A stretch of 64,000 nucleotides of DNA, from assembly GCA_030761205.1 (NCBI GenBank), contig JAULJL010000020.1, positions 3,291,001 to 3,355,000 on the forward strand, read 5' to 3'. The notes beneath the pieces are model-generated. The model was not told the DNA's origin and did not search any database. It worked only from the letters and a program-made list of their open reading frames with translations. The position numbers and the translations under genes are program-made. This stretch comes from Fremontodendron californicum (taxonomy: Eukaryota; Streptophyta; Magnoliopsida; Malvales; Malvaceae). Below are positions 10,480 to 22,303 of the stretch, piece after piece. Every line of letters starts with the position of its first letter. Position 1 is the first letter of the stretch.

Positions 10480-11900
10480 TTGAAAGAGGGATTTGAGAAT
10501 AAATTGTTTGTCACACAATCCATACTGTCAAACGGCAGATATACATTTTTGAAGAGGAAGCGAATCAAACGTGAAGGTTAAGCAGCTTTTTGCTTTCAAA
10601 TGAATTTAAGGAAAGAGATGATGAAAGTAAAGAAAAAGGAAAAAAAAAATGGGCAGGTTCGTTGAAAATTATCAAGCAGAAAAGAGAAGAGAGTTCATAT
10701 GAAGAGCGTGTTTGTTAATTTAACAGCCTTGATTTGACGAACCCCCTAGTGGTTCAATGTTTGGGTAGGTAAGGTTGATATAATGCATTCAATCAACTAA
10801 AAGAAGACAAATTAAGTTTTAGTTAAGAGCATAATTTGATTGCTGACAAGCCAACAAGCAAAAACAAGTTCATTTCCCTCGAACAAATTTACCATTACGT
10901 ATGTACCTTTTTGCATTTAATAATCAGCTGACAATCGTGCAAATCGTGCACCCTATTGTTTGATTCAGTTGATTGATGATAGAGATAATTCATTAACTAA
11001 TAGATAATCAATTATCTCTATCAATTGATGCATGATATTTCAATTTTAAAAACGGGTTCGAAACTTTGAATCCCTCTCCCCAAGGTGAAAAAATAAAAGT
11101 ATTTAATAATCATGAACCAAACCTAGGGCAAGAAATTAATGAATACAGTATATAGTATACTAAGAAAATGAATTAAACATAAGCTTTTTTCTTGTTAAGA
11201 TCAGCTTTAATTAAACAGAGGAATTCTGATCAAAGTCTTTGAAAATCAAAGTTCGTTATTGAAGACAATATTGAAAAGGATCATGTACGTATATTCAAAG
11301 CATAGTCGCCATCAGAAGTTTGGGGTTGGCCAAAATACTTTTGTTTGAAAAAGATCATTTATGGAAAAAGTGGTACTAAATCCTTAATCTTTTTTTTTTA
11401 TTATTTCAAATGAATTAGAAAAACTATATCGTTTTTAATATTGATTTTGTAATTGTATCTCATCATGAAAATAAATAAAAAAAATCTTTTTTTTTATATA
11501 CTGAGAATGAAATTATTTAAAAGACTTCGCATATTCAATTTTTTTATTTTTTTAAACATATTCAAAAAGTATGTGTAATCATGCTAATGAAATATAAAAA
11601 CTCAGCTGTCGGCGAATGCCATAATTTTCCAAAATAAAAAAGTACCAAATTTACGTTTTGTCCCCGACAAAACAAAGGAGAATTTTTTTTATCCCGAACT
11701 AAAAATAAAGAGAAAATACTAATTTTGATGTTAATTTAAACTATATCTAAACAAATTAAGTTGGGTCATAGAACTTTTTCTTTTTTTTTTTTTTTTTTTG
11801 AAATTTCATACTAGTAAAAAACAATTTTTTTTTTTTTTAAAAAAAAAAAGAAAAATATCATCATTTAATAAACTTTGGATCCCCTTATTAATCAGGCTTG
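10480..11900. other. Gene-free AT-rich spacer
   Basis: Upstream DNA of the DUF688 gene and of the snoRNA promoter. No ORF with family resemblance and no clear repeat beyond homopolymers (T and A runs near 11779-11850). A small frame at 11798-12121 is leader/promoter DNA, not a protein gene. Confidence 0.6.
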
Positions 11901-11930
11901 TGCCCTTGCTTAATACCAGAATATATCTAT

Positions 11931-12023
11931 TGGGCCATTGGCCCAGAACTCCCCGACCCTTAAGACGAAAGACAGTATCGTCATTTACCAAAAACCCTAA
12001 AAAAGAGCTTAGATTTAGGGTTT
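11931..12023 (+). promoter_or_regulatory. Site II / telo-box promoter of the snoRNA cluster
   Basis: TGGGCC (11931-11936) and its inverse GGCCCA (11940-11945) form a pair of site II elements. A telo-box AAACCCTAA follows at 11992-12000, with an inverted copy TTAGGGTTT at 12015-12023. In plants this combination is typical of ribosomal-protein genes and Pol II snoRNA clusters. No ribosomal-protein frame follows, but two box C/D snoRNAs do, starting about 110 bp downstream. A TATAAAT lies at 12104-12110. Confidence 0.7.
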
Positions 12024-12134
12024 CGCAGTTATTAAAGGCAAATCAACTCTTCCTCTTGGCCACCTCTCAGCCTTCTTCTCTGTTTTTCTTTGTTATGTTT
12101 TATTATAAATTTAGTTCATAGATTAATTTTTGCG

Positions 12135-12268
12135 AAATTAGGGTAATGATGACAGATTTACGTTTCTCGATTCTGATTTGATTTTCTATTTCATAAATTC
12201 TTTTAATTTAAGGACCAAACAGCTCTCTGATGACAGCGTTTGTGCGTGTCTGAGTCTGAGTCTAATTT
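12135..12268 (+). ncRNA. Box C/D snoRNA predicted to guide 2'-O-methylation of U6 snRNA
   Basis: All parts of a box C/D RNA are present in order: a 7-bp terminal stem (AAATTAG 12135-12141 with CTAATTT 12262-12268), C box ATGATGA (12146-12152), D' CTGA (12173-12176), C'-like CTGATGA (12227-12233) and D CTGA (12250-12253, with a second CTGA at 12256). The 12 nt directly before D' (12161-12172, CGTTTCTCGATT) pair with U6 AAUCGAGAAAUG with one G-U. The 12 nt before D (12238-12249, GTTTGTGCGTGT) pair with U6 ACACGCACAAAU with one G-U. The two U6 segments are adjacent. U6 sequence is from memory; some dicot copies have CAUAAA instead of CACAAA, which still pairs through a G-U. By the D+5 rule the modified bases would be the G of ACACG and the G of AAUCG. 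Two correctly placed matches to one small RNA are hard to explain by chance. I cannot give it an established name. Confidence 0.8.
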
Positions 12269-12339
12269 TTCTTCTTTTTTTTAAAAATTTATTTGGTTCA
12301 TTTTTTCTTGAAAAATCAGGAAGGGGGTAATAATAAAAT

Positions 12340-12439
12340 GGAGATAGCGATGATTATAAAAATAATTCCTCGTTCTGATTTGCTCAAATTGGGCATGACA
12401 GACTTCTATTTACACCCATAGAATCTGAGCTTTTCCTCC
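12340..12439 (+). ncRNA. Box C/D snoRNA with two 18S rRNA guides
   Basis: C box GCGATGA (12347-12353), D' CTGA (12375-12378), C'-like ATGACAG (12395-12401) and D CTGA (12425-12428), with a short imperfect terminal stem (GGAGATAGC against GCTTTTCC). The guide before D' (12364-12374, AATTCCTCGTT) is fully complementary to AACGAGGAAUU of plant 18S rRNA, near the 3' end of that RNA. The guide before D (12413-12424, CACCCATAGAAT) is fully complementary to AUUCUAUGGGUG of 18S. By the D+5 rule the targets are the A of AACGA and the U of AUUCU. 18S sequence is from memory. It lies about 70 bp downstream of the U6-guide snoRNA, probably in the same primary transcript. I do not assert a gene name. Confidence 0.85.
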
Positions 12440-13280
12440 ACTCCCTTTTTAATTTCCTTTTTTTTCAGTTTTTATTTTTATTTAATTGCATCACTTGTTT
12501 TTTATTTTTTTGAGTTTTGTTTTTAGTAAGTATGAAAGTAATGTAACTTAATATTTTTAAAACGTTGTATTTTGTAAATTTGAAATTCGAATTTTAATAT
12601 TTATAATTTTTTTTCATATATCAAAATTGCATGTTGCATCCTCTTATTTATGAAAAAAAAAAAAAAAAATAGGTCAATATTATTTAGCTTTAAAGTTTTT
12701 CATTCATAATCTTTTATTATTACTTAAAAATTTACTTAAGGTTTTCATTCATAATCTTTTATTATTATTTAAGAATTTACTTAAGGTTATATATATATAA
12801 TTTATAATTAAATTTTTTTTAATTCAATAAATTTCACGTAATAAATGTAAAAAAATTAAATAATTTTTAATTTATGTTTATAAATATTAGTTAAGCGGAT
12901 TTTTATTATTAAAGTGTTTAAGTTATTTACGTTCTTGTATTTTCAAAAGTTTTTAATCTATTTATTGATAATATAATTAAATAATCAAAAGTATTTAGTC
13001 TATTTATTGATATTATTATCAATGAGTAAATTATTTTATAAAAAAAATAAATTACACTTTGCAAACATGTTAAATTTAAAAACTATTATTTATATAAAAA
13101 TTTTATTTTTAGAGAAAATAAAGTTTAAATGTTAAACTTGAAAAAAAAAATTATATTTTAAATTTTTTTTAAAGATTCACTTAAAAAGTTACAAATAAAA
13201 AGTAAAGATAATTATACTTTGGACTTGATTTATTTTGAAAAATATATCTAAAATAAATCAATCTAACATCATATATATAA

Positions 13281-13311
<31 letters not shown>

Positions 13312-13312
13312 A
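12440..13312. other. AT-rich gene-free spacer with SINE-like remnant
   Basis: No gene. About 12580-12640 carries TTCGAATTTTAATATTTATAATTTTTTTT, resembling segments at 36340-36395 and 53318-53370, so it may be a short dispersed repeat. A duplicated stretch, TTTCATTCATAATCTTTTATTATTA followed by TTTACTTAAGG, occurs near 12697 and 12740. A TA microsatellite (about 13281-13311) borders the next element. Confidence 0.55.
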
Positions 13313-13729
13313 GATTTACTTATACTAGTGTAAAATTAAATTACACACTTTTGTAATTTTTTTTACATTTTATATTTTAACAAATTGACCGTCAGATTTA
13401 ACAATATAATTGTACTCGTCATGTATGTAAAGTTTTGAATCGATGCGATATTTCTATCTTATCGATCGGGAATGTTTTTTTTTTCAATATATATTTAACG
13501 ATTGAAATTTTTTTTATATCGAACAAATAGTTAAACATTTTTAATTTACTCGAAACTCAACGTATATGATTTACGTGAATAAAACATGAAATACGACAGT
13601 CGAATTAAACAAATATGAATCTTATAATAAAACATGAAATACAACGGTCAAATTAAACAAATATGAATCTTATAAAAAAATTACAAAAGTGTGTAAAACG
13701 AATTTAATTTACATTACTATAAGTGGATC
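13313..13729. mobile_element. MITE-like inverted-repeat element, ~417 bp
   Basis: Ends form long terminal inverted repeats: left ACTTATACTAGTGTAAAATTA then ACACACTTTTGTAATTTTTTT, and the reverse complement of the right end reads ACTTATAGTAATGTAAATTA then the same ACACACTTTTGTAATTTTTTT. It has no ORF. A 48-bp unit starting AAAACATGAAATAC is tandemly duplicated inside (13581-13628 and 13629-13676). It lies between TA microsatellites, so a target-site duplication cannot be read and the ends are approximate. Confidence 0.8.
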
Positions 13730-16300
13730 TCTCTTTTTATATATATATATATAAATAAATTTTCAAATTTTTGGGACATGACCTTTTGGACTCTCACGTA
13801 CTATTATTATTAAATATAATATACAAAGACGATTATGAGAAATTACTAAATTCCCTTTATCTGTTCTTTGCTTCTTCTTTTTTTACCTTATTGCTAAGTT
13901 AAGAATTTAAGGTTTTTAAAATATTAGCACGGTAGAGAATGGTCAATGCCGATCCAAAAGAACCAGATTTGCCTCATTTTCATAGAGCAGAATCCTAACT
14001 CAAATTAAAATGAACCCAACCCAATGTTTGTTTCTTCTTTCTTTTCCTTTCATAAATTAGGGATAGCGACATATGCAAGACAGCCATAAATCAAAAGGAC
14101 ATGAAATTGAAGTACGAGCAGTAAGCATTCTAGTAGCACAATGAAACAAGAGAAATTTCTTTAGGAAAGTAAAAATAAAAAAAAAGAACCGACATTTTGA
14201 TTTTGGCAGTTCCCTTTCACTGATTGGCTTTGCAATTTGTATACACAGATACAGGAAACCTTAGATCAGTTTATTAGAAACATTCTTGCTTGCACCTGAC
14301 TGGAGAGAAGGAAAAAAAAAAAAAAAAAAACATGGTCAAAACAGTTTTTCTACTTTGCCTGCCTGCTTCCAAGGTAATGAACTATTATTCATCCCTTGTG
14401 TTTCTGCCATCTTCCAGGGAGGCAATGTATTCTCCAGTAGTTGCTTTCACTCCTGGTTGTCACTGCCCTGCCAAAGCTAACAACATGCACTCCACAGAAA
14501 GAAAAAGAGGGGTCCTCCTGCTCTTTCTTTTTCTCAGGCCTTCGATTTGGGACCATGGGATTTTAGGTATTTTAGCCACAGTTTGATGTGGAATATGGTA
14601 GCATGTATATCACATGCCAATAGACTCATTTTTGTACCAACTATCAAGCTCAGATCCAACTATCTATGCAAGAAAACGAGTCAAGTTCAGTTTTCTTTTT
14701 GGTACAAAACAAATTTAGGTGAGGCATGTCACAGGACTCGGAAAGAACTAATAATGACATTTATAAATCACCCACAAAGTGAGATTACCGATGAGATTCG
14801 AAATCAAGTGTTTGTCAAGACATTAATGAATACTTAATCATCTGGACCAACCTAGGCAGTCAAGTTCGGTTTTTAACAGCACTTAAAACTGTTGATCACA
14901 AAATCTTGCAGGGAATTTTACTTCTGTTTCAGTTACGAGGCTGATTTAATACTAAGGTTTGTTTTGAAACAGGCTGAAGACAAAAGGATATTTGTTTTAC
15001 AGAATCTCGGATGTCCTCCGACTGAGAGACTGAAACTTGAAAAAAGCAGTTTCATTCTTTAAATTTTTTTTTTCTTTCAGTTTTCACTTCCTTCATTGGC
15101 GATTACAGTCTGCAGCTACAAAATCAAACATTCCAAAAAAAATCTTTCTCCATTGTGAGACAGTCCTGAAAACTTGTTCTAAACCAATGAAATTCTGTTT
15201 CATTAACAATCCACTTTTCATTTTCCGCTGCAACTAACAAGGCCAATGGCCTGTAATATAAACAAAATTCCGGTCAAAATGAGTATATTACTCAGCTAAG
15301 GTAGGGTACAATTCTTACTATTGTTGGATTCTTTCTTGGTTCATGTTAAATTCTTTCAGATATTTTAGGGGTCCATCTTCAACCCCAATTATTGTTGGAC
15401 CCAACACCAAAATATTTTATTTCCAAAATTTACTTTATCATGACTCAAGGTCAAGCCAGGGTAAGCAGCTGCGGCACTGAGCCAATGGAGCAACCAGCTT
15501 TATGGGGAGCAGTGGCTCGGCCTGCCGGGTGGACAGGCCACAAATGTGCCTCCTGCCTGGAGTCAAGGAAACTCCATCCTGATCTTCTATAATTGATCTC
15601 AATTATGTTAGCAATCTACCAACTGGAAAGGATGGGAAGGGTTCTGCCACAAAATGGCCCAACAGAGTCAATGATCAATATGTATTTTGGAAGTTTCAGC
15701 ACTATCATTGACCAGCCTTGACCCCATTTTTTCCTGTTAATGGGGTCCAGCCAGCACACAACCTTAATCTTTACGGTATTATTATTATTGTTCTTCAGGT
15801 CTCCAAGAAAATAATTGAAAAAAGATAAGCTGCAATGCTGTTACCAGAAATCGATAATCCCTAACGATTTCCGAATTGGATTGCACTATCCCAATCACGG
15901 ATCAGTTTGCGATTCAATTCGTAAAACTTACGATCCCAAATAACCACAGTTCACTTGTCCGAGAGATGAGAAGCCGAAAATTACTGCAAGTTATAAAGTG
16001 AGAGTGAAGAATGGGGGTTTCAATTTTCAAGAGTTGCTGAAAATTTTTTAAAATTTTGAGTTCCAGACTTTAAGTAATGTTTTGGGATTTTAAAAAAAAT
16101 TCTTATAAAAATTAAATGTTATTGGTGGAATGGGATAACTGTGTCTTTGAAGTAATTAAATTGAAGTATATATATATGTATACGTTCTAAATAAAGTCTT
16201 GTCTTTTATTTTTATTAAGCGAACCGAAAAAGATTATTCTATCGAATTATAACGATTTGCGTTTCAATTCTCGTTCCTTGTACCAAACCGATCCGCATTG
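13730..16300. other. Gene-free spacer downstream of GRF
   Basis: No protein or RNA gene recognised. 14280-15600 has more balanced base composition than the surrounding DNA, with short ORFs up to 98 codons that match no family I know. It could be an unrecognised non-coding transcript or decayed sequence. A hairpin GACCCCATT...AATGGGGTC lies near 15720-15748. 15840-16290 has degenerate inverted segments (ATAATCCCTAACGATTTCCG / ATAACGATTTGCG), like a decayed MITE. Confidence 0.45.
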
Positions 16301-16704
16301 CAAGTAACATTGAGCTGCACTTTCGAACAATATGCAAAGGCCAAAACATCAGAATATGAAACAATTAATCAGATCATAAATCCCTTCATCAACTCACAAA
16401 CTATAGATACACTCATACACCCACCAATCCACATGAACTAGAATGTTCAATCCGTTAAATTTGGATAAATCACTTCATCAACTCACAAAGAACAGTAAAT
16501 TAAAGAGAACAAAGACTGAAAGAAAAATTAATTAGACAGATAGAAGTTCTTCAAGCTTCCAGGCTCAGTTTTCTTCCACAGTTTCTTCTTTTTTCTCGCT
16601 TAAATTATTAGCTTCTGATTACAGAAGGAATCGAGGCAGAACTTATAAGAGTGGAGCCAAGCACATCATCGCAAAGGCTGGCACCATCATGGGGCTTCTT
16701 CTTC

Positions 16705-19700
16705 TCACTTCTCAGCTAGAGGACTGCTCCCTGAACTACTGTTTGAAAATGAACCAAAAGGTGCCTTCTGCAAGACGCCTGTCGGCGAAGATCCCAACTG
16801 TGGGCTGCCATCCCACCCTTCTGATAAGAGGTTATGTGCTAATGAGTTCTTGCAGCTACCCACATTGCTTGTGGTGCTGGTTAGGACCTCTCCTAGAGGA
16901 CCTCCCATTGAACTTCCCCAAGATAAGGGGATCCAGTTAGCTTGTTTTTGGTTCAGGTAACTAATGTCACTGTTCACTCCCAAACCCATTTGGATCGGAC
17001 CAAACTCCCGAGATAACTTAAGAGGAGAAAGGGCAAGTTTCTCTTGTGCTGGTGAGGACGAGGACGACGAGAACTCTGAAGATGCCATAGGAATAGACAT
17101 AGAGAGTTGGGTCCAGTCTGATTTTAACTCCTCTGGCCAAGTAATGATAGAACGACTAGATTGATCCTTGGGCCAGTCATCAATGAATTGGCGAAGTGAA
17201 TTTTGGTCCTCGATTTCTTGATCAGTGAAGTCTAGGAACGGACCATACTCTTTAGAATTCATGTAAGAGCTTCTATGTGACGGATTAAGGAGAGAATCAG
17301 AGGCAACAAGTCCGAAATCTGATTGCGAGTATTCTGCAAATGGAATACCTTGTTTTGTAATGGTAAATGTAGAGTTATTGGATTTCAGGTTGGTGGTGGA
17401 AGACATCGCGGACAGCCCCCGTGGATCTTGTACTCCGCCACGCATATCCTCTTTTTTTAGAAACAACCTAAAGAAATAGTAGAAATATAGGAAACAGAAC
17501 CACAATGAACATAATTAAAGATTCAAAAGCCTCTATTTAATTTTGATTTAATCTATAATATATCAAATTAACCAAAGTATCTTGCAACAGAATTCTAAAG
17601 AAATAATGAAATACTCCAAGAAAGAGAATCCTAAGTCCCAAATACAGGGTGTTGTCACTGTCACCAGAGTAAAGATGAAATAATGGGGTCTACTTTAAAG
17701 TAAAGAGAAAATAACAGAAAGTATATGTATACAAACTGTTCAAAGCAACATCATTGTAAATATCACTAATGGAATTACAAGAATGTAAATAAATAAAGCA
17801 ATCTGAAATGCATAAAGTATATTTTTACCTGTTGACAAGTGTGTCTGCAGAAGGATTGGCAGCACCAGATTGCAAGTTCTTAAACTGGTGCTGCTGTGCA
17901 ATTGCGAGACTGTTGGATGCACCACCACTGGTTATCACCGATGCTGACATGGAGGAAGACATCGGCACCACTTTTGAGTTAGTGGTCCCAGAGGCGGCAT
18001 GGCCAGTCTGACCTTCCACAGGCTTTCTTGAACGATGGCGGCCCCTGTTTATGTGCCTTTCACAATACTTTTGGTCGGCAACAGCATCCCGGGAGCAACG
18101 CCATTTCTTTCCATCCGTTCGACGACACCTCCCTGGCTCAGGGTCAGTGCTACCGGAGTACCCCAGATGGAAAGAGCCCCATCCCACTACATAATTTTTA
18201 TTAAAAAAAAACAAACACCCAATGATCAATAATAAAGACAAGCAGGCAAAAAAGGAAAAGTAAGGATTTAACATCAAACCCAGTGTTACTTTTTAGCTAA
18301 AATTACTTTTAATTTGTGATATCCTGGTTTTGGATAAAACTTTCTACCAAAGATAAACAGAAAACTTTGAGATCACTGCACAAACTGTAAGACATAACTG
18401 CAAAATCCAAATTCCCTGTTAAAAGCAGCAAAGTAATACAGGATCCAGTCTACATATGGAATTCTAAAAATTTACTCTACCATCTAACATACACCACCTA
18501 CCAGCACCAAATGAACAAAAGTTCATTTCAACACATTTATGCATCAAAGAAGAATACCAGCAGACTACCTCCAAAAAAATGAAATAAAACCCAAATAGAA
18601 AACTAAAAACATACTAATTATAAAGAAGAGATCTAAGTCAAGCATATCTTATGGGAGATATATTATTTTCAAATATCTATTTTAAAGAAAGAGAAGAAGA
18701 TTACATGAACTGGGAGGCAAGGATCCAGCAGATGAGCTTGACAAGCCATAAGGGTAGAGGGACTTCTTGAGAGGGATGAGCAAATTGGAAGGTACAGGCA
18801 CATTAGATGTGATGTACTTGTAGATCAATGCCTGGTGTTCTAGCTCAATCCACTGAGATGGAGTAAAAGGTCCTCTAACCCCAGTAAGAGGCCCATGCAT
18901 GCTTGCATTCAAGCTTCCAGAACCATAACCTGAAACAAGACAGTGAAGGGTTTACTTATTGAAGCTACATATGCCATGAACTTTTTTTTCAACTATTTTC
19001 CACAGTAAAAGTGAAGAAAAACAATAAAAGACAAGAAGAAGAAGAAGAAAAAAAAACCAAACAAAGTCATATATCTGGTAGAGTACTGATTCTTTCAAAC
19101 CCTTTTATGCCCCTTTCCCCCTTCTGTCCTTTCTGTTTGCAATAGCAAGAAATGTTGGGATTTTTTCCCCAAACCAATGGTAATTGCTACAAGTTTGTAA
19201 GAGGAAAAAAACACCTTTTCTACTTGACAAGACTCAAAAACTTGAAATTTCTAGTAAATGCACATGAAAAGACCCTCACTATTATATAGAAATAAATCTA
19301 CTCGGCATTTTCAGCAACCCCATTTTCTGCACAAAGAATGTAAGCTTAATCTCTCATACCTGAAATCACATTTCCCAAAACCCCATCTTACAAAAATCAG
19401 AAACCAAAACAAATCACAAGGTAGCAACTTTTTGACCCAAAAACAAAAGCGTTTCAAAACAAAACACATCAAAAAAAATTACCTGCATTTCTAGTATATG
19501 TAGAGGGTGTATGCTGATAGTAGAAAAGGCCACAGTTTTGTGTACTTCTCTCCACAAAGCTACCATCTTTGCTGATAAAAGGAACTTCAGATTTGAGTGA
19601 AGATAAGCTAAGCATATGCTCTTGTTGACGAGTATCCGCTGAGACCAAAGAATTAGATCTCAACAAAGCAGTGCCTTGTTGCAATGGCATTGCCTTTGGG

Positions 19701-19912
19701 TTTGACAAATCATCAGTTCTTGGCAACTTAGAACATTTCCAGTGATCTTCAGCTGAGTCAGAAGATCTTTCTCGCTTGGTAAACCCAGATCCAACAAGCT
19801 TAGGCTCGGCCTCATCAGCTGAGAGGAGTGGTGGTGGAGGAGGTTGAGTTAGAGATGGAGCGCCATTATCAGGGCCCACAATACCCTCCAAACCCAGAAC
19901 CCCAAAATCCAT
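16705..19912 (-). CDS. GRF2: Growth-regulating factor transcription factor (GRF1/GRF2 type)
   Basis: Four exons join in frame with GT-AG introns: 19912-19483, 18929-18705, 18186-17829 and 17467-16705, giving 1776 bp and 591 aa. The QLQ domain (about residues 164-200, FTPSQWIELEHQALIYKY) binds GIF coactivators. The WRC domain (about 232-276) holds the C3H set C239, C249, C260 and H263 and a basic RGRHRSRKP nuclear/DNA-binding tract. The C-terminal half has the FFD (IDDWP, ~433), TQL (WTQLSMS, ~455) and GGPL (~526) motifs of the large GRF subclade. The protein promotes cell proliferation in leaves and other organs. miR396 should repress it through a site in exon 3. A divergently oriented ANT gene lies about 27 kb away, matching the Arabidopsis GRF2-ANT neighbourhood; hence the GRF2 symbol, although GRF1 and GRF2 cannot be separated by sequence alone. 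Confidence 0.93.
18014..18034 (-). promoter_or_regulatory. miR396 target site in the GRF mRNA
   Basis: On the plus strand this stretch reads like miR396 itself (TTCCACAGGCTTTCTTGAAC), so the minus-strand mRNA carries the complementary target. It codes for RSRKPVE at the end of the WRC domain, the standard location in plant GRFs. The extra base relative to miR396 (CAGGC against CAGC) is the usual bulge in GRF targets. Confidence 0.93.
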
Positions 19913-20260
19913 ATTGGAGACAGAACCAATCCAAACAGCCTCTAAAAAGCATGAGTTGATGACAAGGAAGAGTTGAAAGTTGAAGGTTTGAATAACAAGT
20001 GTTTCAAGACAGGGAAAGAAAGGCGCATCTTAAAGGCGTGTTGTTATGGATGTGTGTGGGTTATGTTTCACTGTTCAGAGCTGATTTTTAGTCATCTTTC
20101 TGATGGAAAAAACAAAAAATAATTGGAGAGAGAGAGTTGAAAATCAGGGGAGAGGGAGCAGACAAGGCTATGGTACCAACAACCAAAAACACTCTCCACA
20201 TCTCAGACATGTTAGCACATATTTATCCATGATTTTTATTTTATTTTTTTCAAAGTGAAA
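19913..20260 (-). promoter_or_regulatory. GRF 5' leader and proximal promoter
   Basis: Directly upstream of the GRF ATG. Contains a CT microsatellite on the gene strand (GA repeat near 20125-20135) and pyrimidine-rich leader sequence. No upstream exon was found. The exact start site cannot be set. Confidence 0.5.
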
Positions 20261-22303
20261 AGAAAGCCTCAATTGTTTTCAAGGAAAGGTCAAAGTTACA
20301 AAATTCTCCATGTACATTACTTAAAGGGTTTTGTTAGCGAGTGTTTTTAAGACACTCTTTAAGATTAGTTAATTTGTTATTTATAGTAATAATATTATAT
20401 TAAATGCAGTAGTTAATAACTTTATTCATCATTTTTAATATATTAAATGAAGATATTAAGCCCTTAAACATTTGTTAACAAAATTCTTAACTAAAAAGGG
20501 AGACTTTAGATTTTTCTATTTAATTTAAGATAATATTTATATAAGGAAAAATATAATTAATACATTAATTTTTTTTAATTCAATAAATGTAAAAAAAATT
20601 AAATAATAATTAAATAATCTTTTATTGGTGTCTATAGATACCCATTAACTGAAATTTTAAATTTTAGTTCGTTTTTTATGTACTAATAGTGAATTTTTTA
20701 ACTTCAAAAGCGGAATAAAATACTATCATATATTCTTTCTTTTTTTAAATTATTTTTTATTTTTTTAAATATATCTTAAGAATATATATCATCTTATTAA
20801 TCTCGTTTATAAAATCTAAAAATTTCACTTAACTATAGATGAAATAATTTTCTTTCTTTTTTGGATTTTTTTAAGTTGATTCTTACACTAACTAGGATGA
20901 CAAAAATGGAGGTAAAAATGACAAGGTAATTTACTTGTATTGCTTATCAAACCTTAACTCAATGGCAAAGCAATGACATCTAAATATAGTTAAGTGTATG
21001 ACACATATTTAATCATATTAATCTCATCTACCAAAACTTAGAAAAAAATAGTTAAATATATTTTTCTAGTATATTTTACTATAAATGGCAAGATATTATT
21101 TTCTCTTCTCTCCCCTTAAATTTATTTATATGTGGCTTTAAAAATTTAGCCCAAAAAAAAAACACTAATAATACTAATTAGAATTCTTCATTTATATTCA
21201 ACAATATATGTTTAATTTGTGATTTTGCTAGGAATTTGTTGATGCTTTTGAATTTCATAGTGGAAATTATAGCAAACAAGACAACCATGTTCTAATGTAG
21301 TACTTTTTCCTTTTTCTTTAACAATAAAAGAATTTTGTTTAGTACTTATAGAATTAATATATGTTGGTAGAAGTCCAAGTTTCTAACCTCTCAAAAGGAC
21401 TTAATTTCAATTGAATAGAAGGGGGTTGGGACTCTACAAATGGGTTGCAAAAGGTCATTAAAGTCAATTCAAGCTTATATACATAATACATTTTACATTT
21501 ACTTATTATAGTAGAATTTTTCTTGAACATTATTTTTAAATGGGTACCTTGTCTTTTGGGGAACTATCTCATATCTGTCACCCTAAGCGAGCAAAATCAG
21601 TGGTGACTAGGACTGTAATCTAGAGTAAAAACTTATATATTTAATATTATTCGATTTGAATTTTACGGATTTAAATATATAAATTTGAATAATTTTTAAA
21701 TTTAAATATTAAATTTATTATTTGTAATTGTTTAGAAATTTTTGAAAATTTGATATTTGAATGCGTTTTTATTTTGATTCAGATAGTGTTGGATATTAGT
21801 TTACATATTTAATATTTGTATAATTTTATATTTTTATCTTTAAAAATAATAATTTAATAAATTCAGATATTTAACGAATTCGAATATTCGATATATATAT
21901 CTAAATCGGATGCGAACTCAAATATTAATATTCAAATAATAAATAAATTCAAATATCATATAAAATAATTAATTAAATAAATTTAAATATTTTAAAAATT
22001 ATAAATATTCCATTCGCTGTTATCCTAATAACTTAATTGCATGAACAAAATGCAATTGCCGCGTGACCCTACCCCCAATTCCTCACCCCTTGGCCCCTTC
22101 CCTTTCCTCTCTAAATTCTAAACCCCAAATAAATCTCTTCCATGGAATGGACTGCATTTGCATTTATTTTGCATAAAGTTGAAAGTTGATTATTTCGGTT
22201 CTTTTGGGTAATCACGTGGACTTTAAATTCCCATAAAATTTAAAACACTTTTCTACTTAGGAATTAATAGATAAATATCTTGACTCTTACTATGCGTTTG
22301 GAG
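20261..22303. other. AT-rich gene-free spacer
   Basis: No gene recognised. 21610-22020 is a degenerate repeat rich in AATATT and GGATTTAAATAT motifs, resembling 56637-57110 (GGATAT / ATATCCGA motifs) and probably a decayed MITE family. Otherwise low-complexity A/T. Confidence 0.5.

Noticed and set aside
11798..12121. 107-codon ORF as a protein gene
   Set aside because: It begins in homopolymer runs and spans site II and telo-box promoter elements. Downstream function is explained by the snoRNAs.
14286..15592. Possible extra gene or microRNA precursor downstream of GRF
   Set aside because: Balanced composition but no long hairpin carrying a known miRNA and no ORF of recognised family.
17740..18277. 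Plus- and minus-strand ORFs overlapping GRF exon 3 as separate genes
   Set aside because: They are exon 3 plus intron read-through, or antisense shadows of the conserved WRC exon.
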